The notes under the pieces are model-generated. The model did no database searches, was not told the origin of the DNA, and saw only the letters and a list, made by a program, of their open reading frames with translations. Both the position numbers and the translations under genes were made by a program. DNA of 64,000 bases, from the NCBI GenBank assembly GCA_001897295.1, contig MKSN01000001.1, positions 186,001-250,000 on the forward strand, in the 5' to 3' direction. The stretch is from Candidatus Saccharibacteria bacterium 49-20 (lineage in GTDB: Bacteria; Patescibacteriota; Saccharimonadia; Saccharimonadales; Saccharimonadaceae). This document shows, piece by piece, positions 26,363 to 33,561 of this stretch (positions are counted from its first letter, which is position 1; each line of letters starts with the position of its first letter).

Positions 26363-27058
26363 CTAAGCTGGTTGAGTGCGTTGCGAGCTCGGAAGTTCAA
26401 TCATGTACCCGACACCGTAGGAGGTTTTAATAAGAGGGTAGCTGAACGGCCTATCGATTTTATCTCTGAGTTGTTTGATGTGCACATCAACGGATCCACT
26501 CCAAGTGTTGCTGGTAATTGGCCAGGCATGATTCACTATCATCTCCCTGGATAATACTCGGCCGGAATTTGTGAGTAGGTACTCCAGAATGTCGAACTCT
26601 TTCCTGCGTAGTTTTATGGGGCTACCGTCCCTACTCACTTCGCGACTCGCGGGATTAAGTACGAGGTCCCCAATAGCAAGAAGCGGCTGGCTTTCGCTTC
26701 GCTCCCGTCGTCGACCGAGTGCATTAATTCTGGCCTTTAACTCTGCAATGTCAAATGGCTTTGTGACATAATCATCTGCGCCTGCGTCGAGGAGTTCGAC
26801 GCGACTCGTTGTAGTGTCAACCCCAGTCAATACGAGTATCGGGAGTCTATTAGTGATTTCGCGGATTTGCTTGCAGACCTCAAGTCCTGGAATATCCGGC
26901 AATCCTAGGTCTAAGAGTGCGAGATCGTAATCGCCGTTTGCGATTTTTTCAAGTCCTTCGTCACCTGAATTTGCGACTTCAGTGATATATGATTTTTGCA
27001 GTTGTTGCTTTATTCGCGCCGATAGACGAGGGTTGTCTTCTATAACTAAAATTTTCAT
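26363..27058 (-). CDS. OmpR-family response regulator
   Basis: 231 residues. The receiver domain has ILVIEDN at the start, the phospho-acceptor aspartate in LALLDLGLPDIPG (about residue 51), the threonine in VLTGVD and the lysine in VTKPF. A winged-helix DNA-binding domain follows (about 130-225, LRRKEFDILEYLL, VDVHIKQLRDKI, IKTSYGVGYMI). It is transcribed first in the two-component operon. Its targets are unknown. Confidence 0.96.
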   Translation of the reverse strand: MKILVIEDNPRLSARIKQQLQKSYITEVANSGDEGLEKIANGDYDLALLDLGLPDIPGLEVCKQIREITNRLPILVLTGVDTTTSRVELLDAGADDYVTKPFDIAELKARINALGRRRERSESQPLLAIGDLVLNPASREVSRDGSPIKLRRKEFDILEYLLTNSGRVLSREMIVNHAWPITSNTWSGSVDVHIKQLRDKIDRPFSYPLIKTSYGVGYMIELPSSQRTQPA

Positions 27059-27201
27059 GCCGCCCCATTCGTATTAATAATGTATATTAATTTACTCAGC
27101 ATTTATTAATTAATTATTAAATATATACACATAATTATCAAAATGAACAGGTTTATTATTTATGTTAAAAATCTATCCACAGGCGTATACTAAAACCATA
27201 T
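27059..27201. promoter_or_regulatory. A/T-rich divergent promoter region
   Basis: This 143-bp gap between the response regulator and the PAP2 gene is the most A/T-rich stretch noticed in the window, with repeated TTAATTAATTATTAA-like sequence. TATACT near 27186-27191 serves the PAP2 gene. A site for the regulator itself is plausible but no clear direct repeat was found. Confidence 0.4.
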
Positions 27202-27723
27202 ATGCACGTCGAAATATTTATTCGCGTTATAGCTGACGCTGCCGTCATTCCAGTCGTTCTCATTGGTGCTTGGGCTCTGCTATTCAAGGTGCCAAAAGGC
27301 AAGCGTTTCGAGGCATACAGTCGTATTCTTATGGCGGGACTTACTTCGTACATGCTCGCAAAGTTTATCGGTACGATTTACCAGCCCGAAACACTTCGAC
27401 CATTCGAAATTATGGGTGTCGACCCAGGTGCGTTCTACTTGAATAACCCGGGATTCCCATCGGATCACGCACTATTCGTGACTGCCATTACACTGGCTGT
27501 ATGGTTCGAGACTCGTATGAAAAAGCTGACCATACTTATGGCTGGGTTGGTGGTGCTCATTTGTATTGGTCGCGTCCTTGCACTCGTGCACACGCCGTTC
27601 GATGTTATCGGGGGTGTGTTAATTGCGCTTGTCGGTGCTTTATGGTACAGTAACGTACCAAGAAGGCAGGAGGAACACGGGAATGGCAAAAGTAGTACAA
27701 AGCCAGCAACAAGTCATCGTTGA
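27202..27723 (+). CDS. PAP2-family membrane phosphatase
   Basis: 173 residues with five to six hydrophobic helices. The PAP2 signatures are ETLRPFE (motif 1, reduced), FPSDHA (motif 2 with the catalytic-site histidine) and GRVLALVHTPFDVIGG (motif 3). Such enzymes dephosphorylate undecaprenyl pyrophosphate or phosphatidic acid. A charged tail of about 25 residues closes the protein; that region overlaps the next gene by 41 bp. The -10 lies about 10 nt before the ATG. Confidence 0.85.
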   Translation: MHVEIFIRVIADAAVIPVVLIGAWALLFKVPKGKRFEAYSRILMAGLTSYMLAKFIGTIYQPETLRPFEIMGVDPGAFYLNNPGFPSDHALFVTAITLAVWFETRMKKLTILMAGLVVLICIGRVLALVHTPFDVIGGVLIALVGALWYSNVPRRQEEHGNGKSSTKPATSHR

Positions 27724-28168
27724 ACCGTGGTGGGCTAAAGGTCAAATTATCTATATTGGTCTCGGAATGGGACTACTCTGGTGGGTACTTACCGCCATTT
27801 TGCGACAATACGTCGTTGAACCAATTGCATGTCGAGATCTTTCAGCGGCTGCGTCATGTATCAACGCGGTAGGTATTAGCGGCAGCATTGCCGCAGTGCT
27901 CGTTGCGGTTGCGGGTACCTGGGCACTTATTCGTTACTTACAGCCACGTCCAATTATTATTTCTGTCGCAACGCTTATATTGCTTTGGGATCTTTCGTCG
28001 CTTGTGAACGGAATGACTTGGTGGGCGACGCTGCTTGCGGCACTATTCTTTTACACCGCAAGTTATGGGCTTTTCTCAATGGTGGCAAGGATTCGGTGGA
28101 TGGCCTGGGCTTTGACGCTAGCTGCGGTTATTGTTGTCGGCATTCGACTACTTCTCGTGCTCTACTAG
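27683..28168 (+). CDS. Polytopic membrane protein, unknown
   Basis: 161 residues with about five hydrophobic segments and a short hydrophilic N-terminus (MAKVVQSQQQVIVEPWWAKG). AGGAGG at 27668-27673 lies 9 nt before the ATG at 27683, which decides the start over the longer in-frame options. It overlaps the PAP2 gene by 41 bp, so the two are coupled and may act together in envelope lipid metabolism. Confidence 0.72.
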   Translation: MAKVVQSQQQVIVEPWWAKGQIIYIGLGMGLLWWVLTAILRQYVVEPIACRDLSAAASCINAVGISGSIAAVLVAVAGTWALIRYLQPRPIIISVATLILLWDLSSLVNGMTWWATLLAALFFYTASYGLFSMVARIRWMAWALTLAAVIVVGIRLLLVLY

Positions 28169-28209
28169 TCAGCGCCTATGATGCATAAGCAATATGATAT
28201 TGTGAGATC

Positions 28210-28788
28210 ATGAACAAATTGAAAATCCTAATTCCAGTTGGAATCCTCGTGTTAATTATCGGCGCGGGAGTTACCTATATGGTCACCTCGAAAGCCGCTC
28301 CTAAAGAAGAGTCTAAAACTGCTACATTTGAATTTAATTCCGCCGAAGCCCCTGGTTGGTTTGCGGGTGCAAACATTTACCCAGACGCTGCGATCAAAAC
28401 ACCACAAACAACGGTCTCTCGGGTGATTGCGCAGGGTACGGCTGAAAAGCCAGAAGGCAGTTGTTTTGTGCAATATTCGTATTGGGCAAGTAACTCAAAA
28501 GATGTAAACCAAGCGCTAAAGGCGAGTGAAGACTCTGGCAATAAAAACCTTACTCTTGTCCCTGCGGGTGTTGTCCAGAGTTCCATGAAGGTCTCATCGA
28601 AAGACGTAAAGTATCAATTGCATCAGTACAATCTTGTGGGCATGCCCGGCGAGCAAATGTCGCGCGGTCAGCAACTTGCATACTTCAAGGCGGGTACGGG
28701 GTACATAGAAATTCGTGGCTACTGCCTTTCGGTTGAAGAGCTTTCTATCACCGCACCGGTATTTTCTGCGGTAAGCCTTAAAGAATAG
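28210..28788 (+). CDS. Membrane-anchored or secreted protein, unknown
   Basis: 192 residues: a signal anchor (residues 5-26, ILIPVGILVLIIGAGVTYMV) and an outer domain with the segments EAPGWFAGANIYPDA, SCFVQYSYWAS and GYIEIRGYCLS. Two cysteines (CFVQ, YCLS) could form a disulfide. No lipobox is present. The function is unknown. Confidence 0.7.
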   Translation: MNKLKILIPVGILVLIIGAGVTYMVTSKAAPKEESKTATFEFNSAEAPGWFAGANIYPDAAIKTPQTTVSRVIAQGTAEKPEGSCFVQYSYWASNSKDVNQALKASEDSGNKNLTLVPAGVVQSSMKVSSKDVKYQLHQYNLVGMPGEQMSRGQQLAYFKAGTGYIEIRGYCLSVEELSITAPVFSAVSLKE

Positions 28789-28812
28789 TAGTAAATACGC
28801 TAGAATAGAGCT

Positions 28813-29889
28813 ATGGAAATGGTGGTCATAATTATTCTATTGCTGCTGGCAATCGGCGGCATGGGCGCAGCGTTATTTGTGATTACGCAGCGTCTTCGTG
28901 ATTTGAAACAAACTGGTGGTGTCGAACTTCTTAAGGCCGACGTGACGGAGCTTAACCGCACGATTGCGCAGCTGCAAACAAACTTGGGTGACAAACTCGA
29001 GCGTAACTCGCTTAATATGCAGACTTCAATGCAGAAGCAGCTTTCTGAGAGCATGAAGCTTGTCGGTGACGTATCGCAGCGCCTTACGAAGCTCGATGAA
29101 ACGAACCGTCGCGTGGTTGATGTGGCGGACGAACTGAAGACGCTCCAGAATGTTCTGCAGAACCCGAAGCAGCGTGGTGTCTTTGGCGAATACTATCTCG
29201 AATCTGTACTTTCAAACATCTTGCCAGTTAAGAACTTCAAGATGCAGTATGGCTTTAAGGACGGCGTGATTGCCGACGCGGTAGTCTTCCTCGACAAGGG
29301 GCAAATTCTTCCCGTTGACAGTAAGTTTAGCCTCGAAAACTATAACCGCATGGTGGCATCTGCAACCAAGGCCGAACGCGAAGACTGGCTTAAAAAAGTT
29401 CGTAATGACCTAAAGGGTCGTATTGATGAGACGAGCAAGTACATTCGCCCAGCCGAGGGCACGATGGACTTTGCCTTTATGTTCATTCCAAGCGAGTCGC
29501 TGTACTACGACCTGCTTATTGGTGACGTCGGAACTGGCTCGAGCGCCCGTGATCTTATTGAATACGCCTTCCGCGAAAAGAAGGTTGTGATCGTCAGTCC
29601 AACAAGCTTCATGGCCTATCTACAAACCGTCTTACAGGGTCTTCGTAGTCTTCAAATTGAAGAGCAGGCGAAAGATATTCAAGTGCAAGTTGGCAAGCTC
29701 GGGCGCCACATCGCATCATTTGATAGCTACATGGAAAAGCTCGGCAAGTCCCTTGGCACGACCGTAGGGCACTACAACAATGCACATAAAGAACTCGCCA
29801 AAGTCGATACTGATGTCACGAAGATTGCTGGGGGCAATAAAAGCATTGAGCCACTTCTGATTGATAAGCCACGGCAGGACGAAGACTGA
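28813..29889 (+). CDS. rmuC: RmuC family protein
   Basis: 358 residues. A membrane helix (2-22) and a coiled coil (about 30-120) precede the RmuC domain: RGVFGEYYLESVLSNILP, DAVVFLDKGQILPVDSKFSLENY, FMFIPSESLYYDLL and VIVSPTSFMAYLQTVLQGLR. RmuC limits genome rearrangement at inverted repeats and its core has a PD-(D/E)xK-like nuclease fold. TAGAAT ends 6 nt before the ATG (leaderless). Confidence 0.94.
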   Translation: MEMVVIIILLLLAIGGMGAALFVITQRLRDLKQTGGVELLKADVTELNRTIAQLQTNLGDKLERNSLNMQTSMQKQLSESMKLVGDVSQRLTKLDETNRRVVDVADELKTLQNVLQNPKQRGVFGEYYLESVLSNILPVKNFKMQYGFKDGVIADAVVFLDKGQILPVDSKFSLENYNRMVASATKAEREDWLKKVRNDLKGRIDETSKYIRPAEGTMDFAFMFIPSESLYYDLLIGDVGTGSSARDLIEYAFREKKVVIVSPTSFMAYLQTVLQGLRSLQIEEQAKDIQVQVGKLGRHIASFDSYMEKLGKSLGTTVGHYNNAHKELAKVDTDVTKIAGGNKSIEPLLIDKPRQDED

Positions 29890-29891
29890 TT

Positions 29892-30548
29892 ATGACAAAT
29901 CCTGAATTCCACCACGATCAGGATACTCGCATGCCAATTCCTCAAGATATTCATCTCGATGCCTTTTTAAAAATTCTTGTTGATGCAAAGCTCCCACTCG
30001 ATACGTACGGTGAGGGCCCTGCAAAAACCGTCCATCACTTATTCAAAGAAGTTCAAGAGGGCGAGTCGATGATGTCGGTTGATGCGAAGGGTAATGTAAC
30101 CCGTGAGGTGAATGTGCTTTGGGTGGATGTCTTCTGTTCGCTATCTAATGGAGATTTATATCGCCTGACAGAAGATCGCCAGGTATTTAAGGATGGTCGC
30201 AAGGATAACGTGAAGCGCCGAACGCTCAGCACCTCATTGGGAGAGAAGCTTAAGCCAGGTGAGGATCCGGCAGAAGCCGTGGAGCGTGCTATAGCCGAAG
30301 AGCTAGGTATTGAGGACGGGCTTGAAACGGTGCATTTTGTAGGCACTGAAGACGCAGAACATACGCCCGATACCTACCCAGGGCTGAAATCTTTTTATCA
30401 TAATTTTAAATATGCAGCAGTTATTTCGGAAACCGCCTTTAACCCCGAGGGGTATATTGAAGATCAGTCAGATAAAACGAATTATTATGTGTGGGAAAAG
30501 ATTGCGGAAGGTGTTGTATCAGGAAATTCTCAGTTTAGCGCGGAATAA
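29892..30548 (+). CDS. Nudix-like protein with a degenerate box
   Basis: 218 residues. GEKLKPGEDPAEAVERAIAEELGI resembles the Nudix box with the RE pair changed to RA while the EE pair is kept, so activity is uncertain. The N-terminal part (1-75) is not typical of the family. It follows rmuC by 2 bp and is probably co-transcribed. I call it a Nudix-fold protein without assigning a substrate. Confidence 0.6.
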   Translation: MTNPEFHHDQDTRMPIPQDIHLDAFLKILVDAKLPLDTYGEGPAKTVHHLFKEVQEGESMMSVDAKGNVTREVNVLWVDVFCSLSNGDLYRLTEDRQVFKDGRKDNVKRRTLSTSLGEKLKPGEDPAEAVERAIAEELGIEDGLETVHFVGTEDAEHTPDTYPGLKSFYHNFKYAAVISETAFNPEGYIEDQSDKTNYYVWEKIAEGVVSGNSQFSAE

Positions 30549-30599
30549 TATTAGTAAGAGCTTAAAAACTCTAGGATAGCACTAAACGAGAGGAGAGAT

Positions 30600-30824
30600 A
30601 TGGATACAACGACAGTAATCACGTTGCTGACAATAAATCTTATAGTACTATCGGTAGCCATTATCGCGATTATCGTCGCGGCAATCATACTCGTAGTAAA
30701 GATGAATAAGATTGCAAGCAATATCCAAGAGACGACAAAGCATGTCGCAAGCGCAACCGAATGGTTGTCACCGGTAAAAGTATTTACTGAAATATTTAAT
30801 GCATTTCGATCAGTCAAGAAGTAA
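30600..30824 (+). CDS. DUF948-like single-span membrane protein
   Basis: 74 residues: a helix (about 8-34) and an amphipathic helical tail (MNKIASNIQETTKHVASATE) that resembles the DUF948 pattern. AGGAG precedes the ATG. It is followed by a YtxH-like gene after 12 nt; the same pair occurs again at 56.4 kb. A role in envelope structure or stress is inferred. Confidence 0.65.
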   Translation: MDTTTVITLLTINLIVLSVAIIAIIVAAIILVVKMNKIASNIQETTKHVASATEWLSPVKVFTEIFNAFRSVKK

Positions 30825-30836
30825 TAAGGAGGGTAT

Positions 30837-31181
30837 ATGGGTAAAGTATTAACAGTTGCAGCACTTACAGTAGGCGCATTTGTCGCCGGAATCTTACTCG
30901 CTCCTAAGAGTGGTAAGGAGACGCGCGAGGAAATTAAGCACAAGATGGATGAGTACCGTGGCAAGGCTGGCGCGGGATACGAAGAAGTTAAGAAGGGCGC
31001 AGTAGTTGTGAAAGACGAACTTGTCGATAGTGCTGAGAACCTTAGGGATATCGCCAAGGATGCCACTAGCGGCGTGAAGCGCACTGCAAACCGCGTAAAA
31101 GAAGAAGTTACCACTCGCGGTAAGGTGATTCAGGGTGAGGTCCAGCAGACCGCTGCTGACACTCGTCGCGCAGCACGCTAG
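30837..31181 (+). CDS. YtxH-like membrane-anchored protein
   Basis: 114 residues. The N-terminus GAFVAGILLAPKSGKETREEI is the YtxH domain signature: a membrane helix followed by LAPxSGxExR. A long charged helical tail follows, with repeated Lys, Glu and Asp. AAGGAGG lies before the ATG. Its paralogue is at 56637-56960. YtxH proteins are general stress proteins of unknown mechanism. Confidence 0.85.
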   Translation: MGKVLTVAALTVGAFVAGILLAPKSGKETREEIKHKMDEYRGKAGAGYEEVKKGAVVVKDELVDSAENLRDIAKDATSGVKRTANRVKEEVTTRGKVIQGEVQQTAADTRRAAR

Positions 31182-31197
31182 AAATAGCTCGGCAATA

Positions 31198-31230
31198 AAA
31201 AATCCCGCTCTCGTACGAGCGGGATTTTAA
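31198..31230. terminator. Bidirectional terminator between the YtxH and aquaporin genes
   Basis: AAAATCCCGCTC, loop TCGTAC, GAGCGGGATTTT is a 12-bp hairpin with A and T tracts and serves both convergent transcripts. Confidence 0.9.
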
Positions 31231-31245
31231 TGTGTTCGTTAAGAA

Positions 31246-32097
31246 CTAAGCGACGCGGTTCTTGCCACGAAGAAGGTCGTGTACCAAGAAACCAATCACA
31301 CCACCGATGATTGCACCAAGGCCGTACACGAGGAACGCCCATACACCACCAACGTAAGCTTGGAGTGAAAGTGCAACAGCAGGGTTGATGATGCTGGTTG
31401 CAGATACGTAGCCAGTAATGGTCACACCGATCATAAGAGCGATGAAGATACCGAGACCAACTGAGAATGCTGCGCTGAGGTTGTCCTTTGCGCGAGTTGC
31501 TGCAGCAACACCGAAACCGAGGATCGCAGTACCAAGAACTTCAGCGAAGAAGACGTACCATTCCTTACCAGTAAGGGTTGCAATATCAACAGCCTTGAAG
31601 AGGCTTGCTGCGGTTTGGCCGTAGGCCTGTTGTTCAGCGGTTGGCTGAGTCGCACCACCAAGGAACGCGCTGAGTACGAAGTACGCAACTGCTGCACCGA
31701 GGAATTGTACGAAGATGTAGCCGATAGCACGGAGCCATCCGATACGGCGAGTAGCCCATGCACCAATTGTGATAGCTGGGTTAACATGCGCACCTGAAAT
31801 CGCGCCCACGAGTAGTACGATACCCACGAGACCGAAGAGTACGAAGATTGGCTGACCCTGACCGGCGATCACAACTGCTGCAAGCAGGAAGGTACCGAGG
31901 AACTCAGCACCGAGTGCGCGCCAGAGAGAGCCTGACAACAATGAACTTTCAATGTGTTGGCCAAGAGTTTGCTTCTTTGCAGGAGCAGGGACGGTCTTGA
32001 CAGTCGTTTTAGTCGCTGCAGTAGATACAACCTTAGTCGTTGTAGTCTTCTTTGCAGGAGCTTTCTTTTTAGTAGTAGAGGCCTTCTTTGTAGCCAT
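31246..32097 (-). CDS. Aquaporin-family channel with a lysine-rich N-terminal tail
   Basis: 283 residues. The first about 45 residues are Lys, Ala, Thr and Pro only in style (MATKKASTTKKKAPAKKTTT), like histone H1 tails. The channel follows with six helices and the two NPA loops HVNPAITIG and IINPAVALS. The start at 32097 is chosen for its AAGGAGG site. The region upstream holds the extended -10 TGCTATACT and copy B of the duplicated element. It passes water or small polyols; selectivity is not deduced. Confidence 0.93.
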   Translation of the reverse strand: MATKKASTTKKKAPAKKTTTTKVVSTAATKTTVKTVPAPAKKQTLGQHIESSLLSGSLWRALGAEFLGTFLLAAVVIAGQGQPIFVLFGLVGIVLLVGAISGAHVNPAITIGAWATRRIGWLRAIGYIFVQFLGAAVAYFVLSAFLGGATQPTAEQQAYGQTAASLFKAVDIATLTGKEWYVFFAEVLGTAILGFGVAAATRAKDNLSAAFSVGLGIFIALMIGVTITGYVSATSIINPAVALSLQAYVGGVWAFLVYGLGAIIGGVIGFLVHDLLRGKNRVA

Positions 32098-32128
32098 TAT
32101 GTTTCCCTCCTTATAGTCAACATGCCTC

Positions 32129-32216
32129 AAGTATAGCACAAGGAGGCGAGCGAAAAGCATAGTGTCTATGCTTTTCAGAGGTGACGCGGTGCAATGTCGC
32201 CGTAGGCGAGATACCA
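32129..32216 (-). promoter_or_regulatory. Copy B of the duplicated structured element, upstream of the aquaporin gene
   Basis: The same 88-bp element as at 12177-12264, in the same relation to its gene: its aquaporin-proximal edge contains the extended -10 TGCTATACT. Hairpin 1 is GAAAAGCATAG/CTATGCTTTTC (11 bp, 32152-32176) and hairpin 2 TCGCC/GGCGA (32197-32209). In both stems the bases differ from copy A but pairing is kept. Its CCTCCTT could pair with the AAGGAGG site of the aquaporin gene if transcribed through. The divergent gene at 32248 has its own TGCTATACT at 32233-32241. Confidence 0.75.
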
Positions 32217-32247
32217 TAAGTATAAAGAGGGGTGCTATACTACAAGT

Positions 32248-32481
32248 ATGAGTTTATACATGAAGCAGAACGAAACCCAGTCAGAGCTCCAAAAGCGCAT
32301 TGCTGCCGAGCTTCAAGATAAGGCAAAAAAGAAAGCCTTTGAAACCGATCGACCTGATGGCGTGGATGACGCTGCGTTCATCAAAGACACCAAGCAAACC
32401 ACTAGTTTGGCGTGGGCTTGGATTCTTATCGTTGTTGCCATTGTGGGCATCGCAATTTGGCTTATTATTGCCACAATGTAA
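32248..32481 (+). CDS. Small tail-anchored membrane protein, unknown
   Basis: 77 residues. A charged helical N-terminal region (1-50) is followed by a C-terminal membrane helix (about 54-76, WAWILIVVAIVGIAIWLIIA). TATACT ends 6 nt before the ATG, so it is leaderless. It diverges from the aquaporin gene across copy B of the duplicated element. No family is recognised. Confidence 0.7.
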   Translation: MSLYMKQNETQSELQKRIAAELQDKAKKKAFETDRPDGVDDAAFIKDTKQTTSLAWAWILIVVAIVGIAIWLIIATM

Positions 32482-32544
32482 TCTGTACTTAAAGGGATTT
32501 TCCTCTCGCGTACACGCTAGTTCTAGCGTATAATGAAGATAATT

Positions 32545-33561
32545 ATGTCTACATATGATGTTGAGGGTGTGAAGCAGTCCTTGCTTGAGAAGGTCGCGGG
32601 GAGCGACTCTCCTCGCGATGTCTTAAAAGCCCCAGAAATTCGAGAACTATATGGCGTCATCGGTTCGCTTCCGGCCGAGGAACGTGGCGCATTTGGTAAG
32701 CAAGTCAATGAAGTAAAGCTTGCGGTTGAAGCGGCTATTGAAGCTCGCGAAAATGAGCTTGAATCTGCTGACGTGGTTGCAATTGACGTGACTGCGCCTT
32801 GGGATGTAAATAGCGCGCAACCTGCGCTACTTCCAACCGAGCAGGGTACGCAGCACCCACTTACGACCGAGCTTGAGAACGTGGTCGATATCTTTACCCG
32901 TATGGGATTTGAAGCGGTTGAATCTCGTCAAATCGACGACGATCATCATATGTTTGGCGCACTTAACTTCCCGGAGGACCACCCAGCACGTGACGGCTAC
33001 GACACGTTCCGTACCGAAGAGGGCTTTATTCCACCGGCGCATACCTCAACCATGCAACACCGCATTCTCAAAGACGGTAAGGCAAAGCTTGAAGCGGGCG
33101 GCCAAATCGCAGCTATTAGTTATGGCCGCGTATTCCGCAATGAAGACGTCGACGCAACCCACGAACATACGTTCTACCAATGTGAAGGTGTCTTTGTAAG
33201 TGAAGACGCAACGCTTGGTCAGATGCTCGGGACACTTCGTAGTTTCTTCGAAACATACTACGGCCAAGAGCTTCGCGTGAAGACGCAGCCAGCCTACTTC
33301 CCGTTCGTCGAGCCAGGCCTTGAGTTCGCAATTGAAAAACCGGCAGCAATTGGCGGTAAGCCAGGCGAATGGCTTGAAATGCTCGGCTGTGGCATGATTC
33401 ACCCGAACGTACTTAAAGATGCGGGCATCGACCCAACCAAGTACCGCGGCTTCGCATGGGGTGGTGGAGTTGAGCGTCTCGTGATGTTGAAGTACGGCAT
33501 CGAAGACCTTCGTCACTTCGAATCAGGTAAACTCGCATTCTTAAGGAAATTCGCATCATGA
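32545..33561 (+). CDS. pheS: Phenylalanyl-tRNA synthetase alpha subunit
   Basis: 338 residues. An N-terminal coiled coil (about 1-85) precedes the class II core: HPLTTELENVVDIFTRMGFE, HTSTMQHR, GRVFRNEDVDATHEHTFYQ (motif 2) and GFAWGGGVERLVMLKYGI (motif 3). An earlier in-frame ATG at 32533 overlaps the -10 box TATAAT, so the start at 32545 (MSTYDVEG) is preferred. It overlaps pheT by 4 bp. Confidence 0.96.
   Translation: MSTYDVEGVKQSLLEKVAGSDSPRDVLKAPEIRELYGVIGSLPAEERGAFGKQVNEVKLAVEAAIEARENELESADVVAIDVTAPWDVNSAQPALLPTEQGTQHPLTTELENVVDIFTRMGFEAVESRQIDDDHHMFGALNFPEDHPARDGYDTFRTEEGFIPPAHTSTMQHRILKDGKAKLEAGGQIAAISYGRVFRNEDVDATHEHTFYQCEGVFVSEDATLGQMLGTLRSFFETYYGQELRVKTQPAYFPFVEPGLEFAIEKPAAIGGKPGEWLEMLGCGMIHPNVLKDAGIDPTKYRGFAWGGGVERLVMLKYGIEDLRHFESGKLAFLRKFAS

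Noticed and set aside
27059-27201. Replication origin in the A/T-rich gap
   Set aside because: No cluster of DnaA boxes and no dnaA or dnaN nearby; it is better explained as a divergent promoter region.
30551-31114. 187-aa reading frame on the minus strand opposite the DUF948/YtxH pair
   Set aside because: Low-complexity Ser/Thr/Phe composition is the reverse reading of two well-supported genes with ribosome sites.
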